Shown here: positions 5,552 through 6,186 of the stretch, piece by piece
How positions within the stretch are numbered: the first letter of the stretch is position 1
Layout: every line of letters starts with the position of its first letter
Assembly: GCA_900754515.1 (NCBI GenBank)
Contig: CAAEDD010000010.1
Location: forward strand, 1 to 6,186
Length of the DNA stretch: 6,186 bases
From: an uncultured Oscillospiraceae bacterium
GTDB lineage: Bacteria; Bacillota; Clostridia; Oscillospirales; Oscillospiraceae
Direction: 5' to 3'
Notes under the pieces: model-generated
Databases searched by the model: none
What the model was told of the DNA's origin: nothing
The model's input: the letters and a program-made list of their open reading frames with translations, nothing else
Made by a program: the position numbers and the translations under genes

Positions 5552-5593
5552 AAAAAAATCTGAGAGAGGCTCTGTCTGTACCCTCTCTCAGAT
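5552..5593 (-). terminator. Rho-independent terminator of spoVT
   Basis: On the minus strand ATCTGAGAGAGG (5582-5593) pairs with CCTCTCTCAGAT (5558-5569) across a 12-base loop, and a run of seven T follows (5552-5558). It starts 9 bases after the spoVT stop and insulates it from the ribosomal operon. Confidence 0.93.
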
Positions 5594-5602
5594 AAGCGGA
5601 GT

Positions 5603-6184
5603 TCAGCACTCCATCTGTTTGCCCAGGAAAAATGCCGCCATTTGAGCCAGCTTATACTCCAACTCTGTTGCGGTGCTGCCGCCATGCTCGGCAATAAACA
5701 GGACACAGCCCATCAGATCTCCCTCTGCAATCACCGGCACAGCCACAGAGACATGGTATTTGTCGTTTACCTGGCTCACGGGCAGCTCACTGCCACCGGG
5801 AGAAAAACGGTAGGGGCTGCGCCCCTCCATAAGCTCCGAAAGCTGCGTGCTCACAGGTTTTTCCAGCAGCTCCCGGCGTGCGCCACCAGCTATTGCAATA
5901 AGACTGTCCCGGTCACAGACGGCGGCTATGCCGTCGGTCGTCTTGCGCATGCTGTCGCATACCTGGGCGGCAAAATCCCCCAGCTCGCCAATTGGGGAAT
6001 ATTTTTTAAATATCAGCTCTCCGTCCTTATCGGTGAATATCTCCAGGGGGTCGCCGTTACTGATAACACTGACATCGAAAACCTTGTCCTTTTGGTTCCT
6101 TGCGGACTGAATTAAACGGCATTGTAAGCTATTTTCGATGCCCTGATTAAAATTTACGGTTTCCTCCAGAGTCCCGCTGCGAAG
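5603..6184 (-). CDS. spoVT: SpoVT-type sporulation regulator, C-terminal part with an atypical N-terminal stretch (partial)
   Basis: From codon 6055 to the stop, 150 residues follow SpoVT: GDPLEIFTDKDGE, FKKYSPIGELGDFAAQ, VCDRDSLIAIAGG, VAVPVIAEGDLMGCVLF, and AAFFLGKQME at the end. SpoVT is a forespore transcription regulator with an AbrB-like swapped-hairpin DNA-binding domain and a GAF-type sensor domain. The frame is open to the window edge, so ATG 5950 is internal. Odd: the about 30 residues that should precede GDPLEIF (the MKATGIVRRIDDLGRVVIPKE type) are absent. Instead 43 codons (6056-6184) read RSGTLEETVNF, QGIENSLQCRLIQSARN, KVFDVSVISN. The other two minus frames have stops there. It is either a fusion or an assembly chimera. 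Its terminator is at 5552-5593. Confidence 0.85.
   Translation of the reverse strand, partial: LRSGTLEETVNFNQGIENSLQCRLIQSARNQKDKVFDVSVISNGDPLEIFTDKDGELIFKKYSPIGELGDFAAQVCDSMRKTTDGIAAVCDRDSLIAIAGGARRELLEKPVSTQLSELMEGRSPYRFSPGGSELPVSQVNDKYHVSVAVPVIAEGDLMGCVLFIAEHGGSTATELEYKLAQMAAFFLGKQMEC
6056..6184 (-). other. Non-SpoVT segment fused in frame to spoVT
   Basis: This open stretch supplies the 43 codons before GDPLEIF and is more AT-rich than the rest of the gene. A GGAGGAAAC ribosome-site-like string is present near its 5' end, but no ATG, GTG or TTG follows at proper spacing. The pattern QG...RLIQSARN...V.VI.NGDP faintly recalls N-terminal domains of phage baseplate or tail proteins. That likeness is a guess. 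Confidence 0.5.
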
Positions 6185-6186
6185 TA

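Noticed and set aside
5642..6115. 157-residue plus-strand frame opposite spoVT
   Set aside because: The minus strand gives continuous SpoVT similarity. The plus-strand frame has no recognisable protein.

Overview
The window looks like low-GC-phylum but moderately GC-rich DNA of a spore-forming Clostridia member, probably of the Oscillospiraceae/Ruminococcaceae type found in guts. The grounds are the rpsF-ssb-rpsR operon with Firmicutes-type Shine-Dalgarno sites, a SpoVT-type sporulation regulator, and a sortase-anchored von Willebrand A/Cna-B surface protein. Species cannot be named from the sequence. Both window ends cut through genes, so this could be a whole short contig.

Left part (1-2160): the 3' portion of a large gene for a cell-wall-anchored adhesin (VWA domain with a complete MIDAS motif, two Cna-B isopeptide domains, TPGTG sorting signal, membrane anchor, basic tail), closed by a strong hairpin terminator.

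Middle part (2240-4320): an accessory-looking patch. It holds a small XRE-family repressor on the minus strand with an AT-rich control region containing a perfect 13-4-13 inverted repeat. Next comes an orphan, decayed copy of the adhesin's C-terminal tail. Last is a plus-strand gene for a protein with three Cys-rich repeats followed by an AP2-like DNA-binding domain. Strong stem-loops lie on both sides of this gene. Its best start is a GTG at 3246, not the upstream TTG.

Right part (4325-5531): a housekeeping operon on the minus strand, rpsF-ssb-rpsR, encoding ribosomal protein bS6, single-stranded DNA-binding protein and ribosomal protein bS18. It has a near-ideal sigma-A promoter, a leader hairpin that may be the bS6:bS18 autoregulatory element, and a terminator that works in both directions and also closes the AP2 gene.

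Right end (5552-6186): the 3' part of spoVT on the minus strand with its own terminator. The GAF-type sensor half is clear and full length. The first half of the AbrB-like DNA-binding hairpin is replaced by about 43 unrelated codons in an open frame, which is either a real gene fusion or an assembly junction near position 6055.

I see no tRNA, rRNA, CRISPR array, transposase or integrase. The most interesting points are the chimeric SpoVT end, the decayed sorting-tail paralogue, the Cys-repeat/AP2 protein with its flanking hairpins, and the XRE control region.
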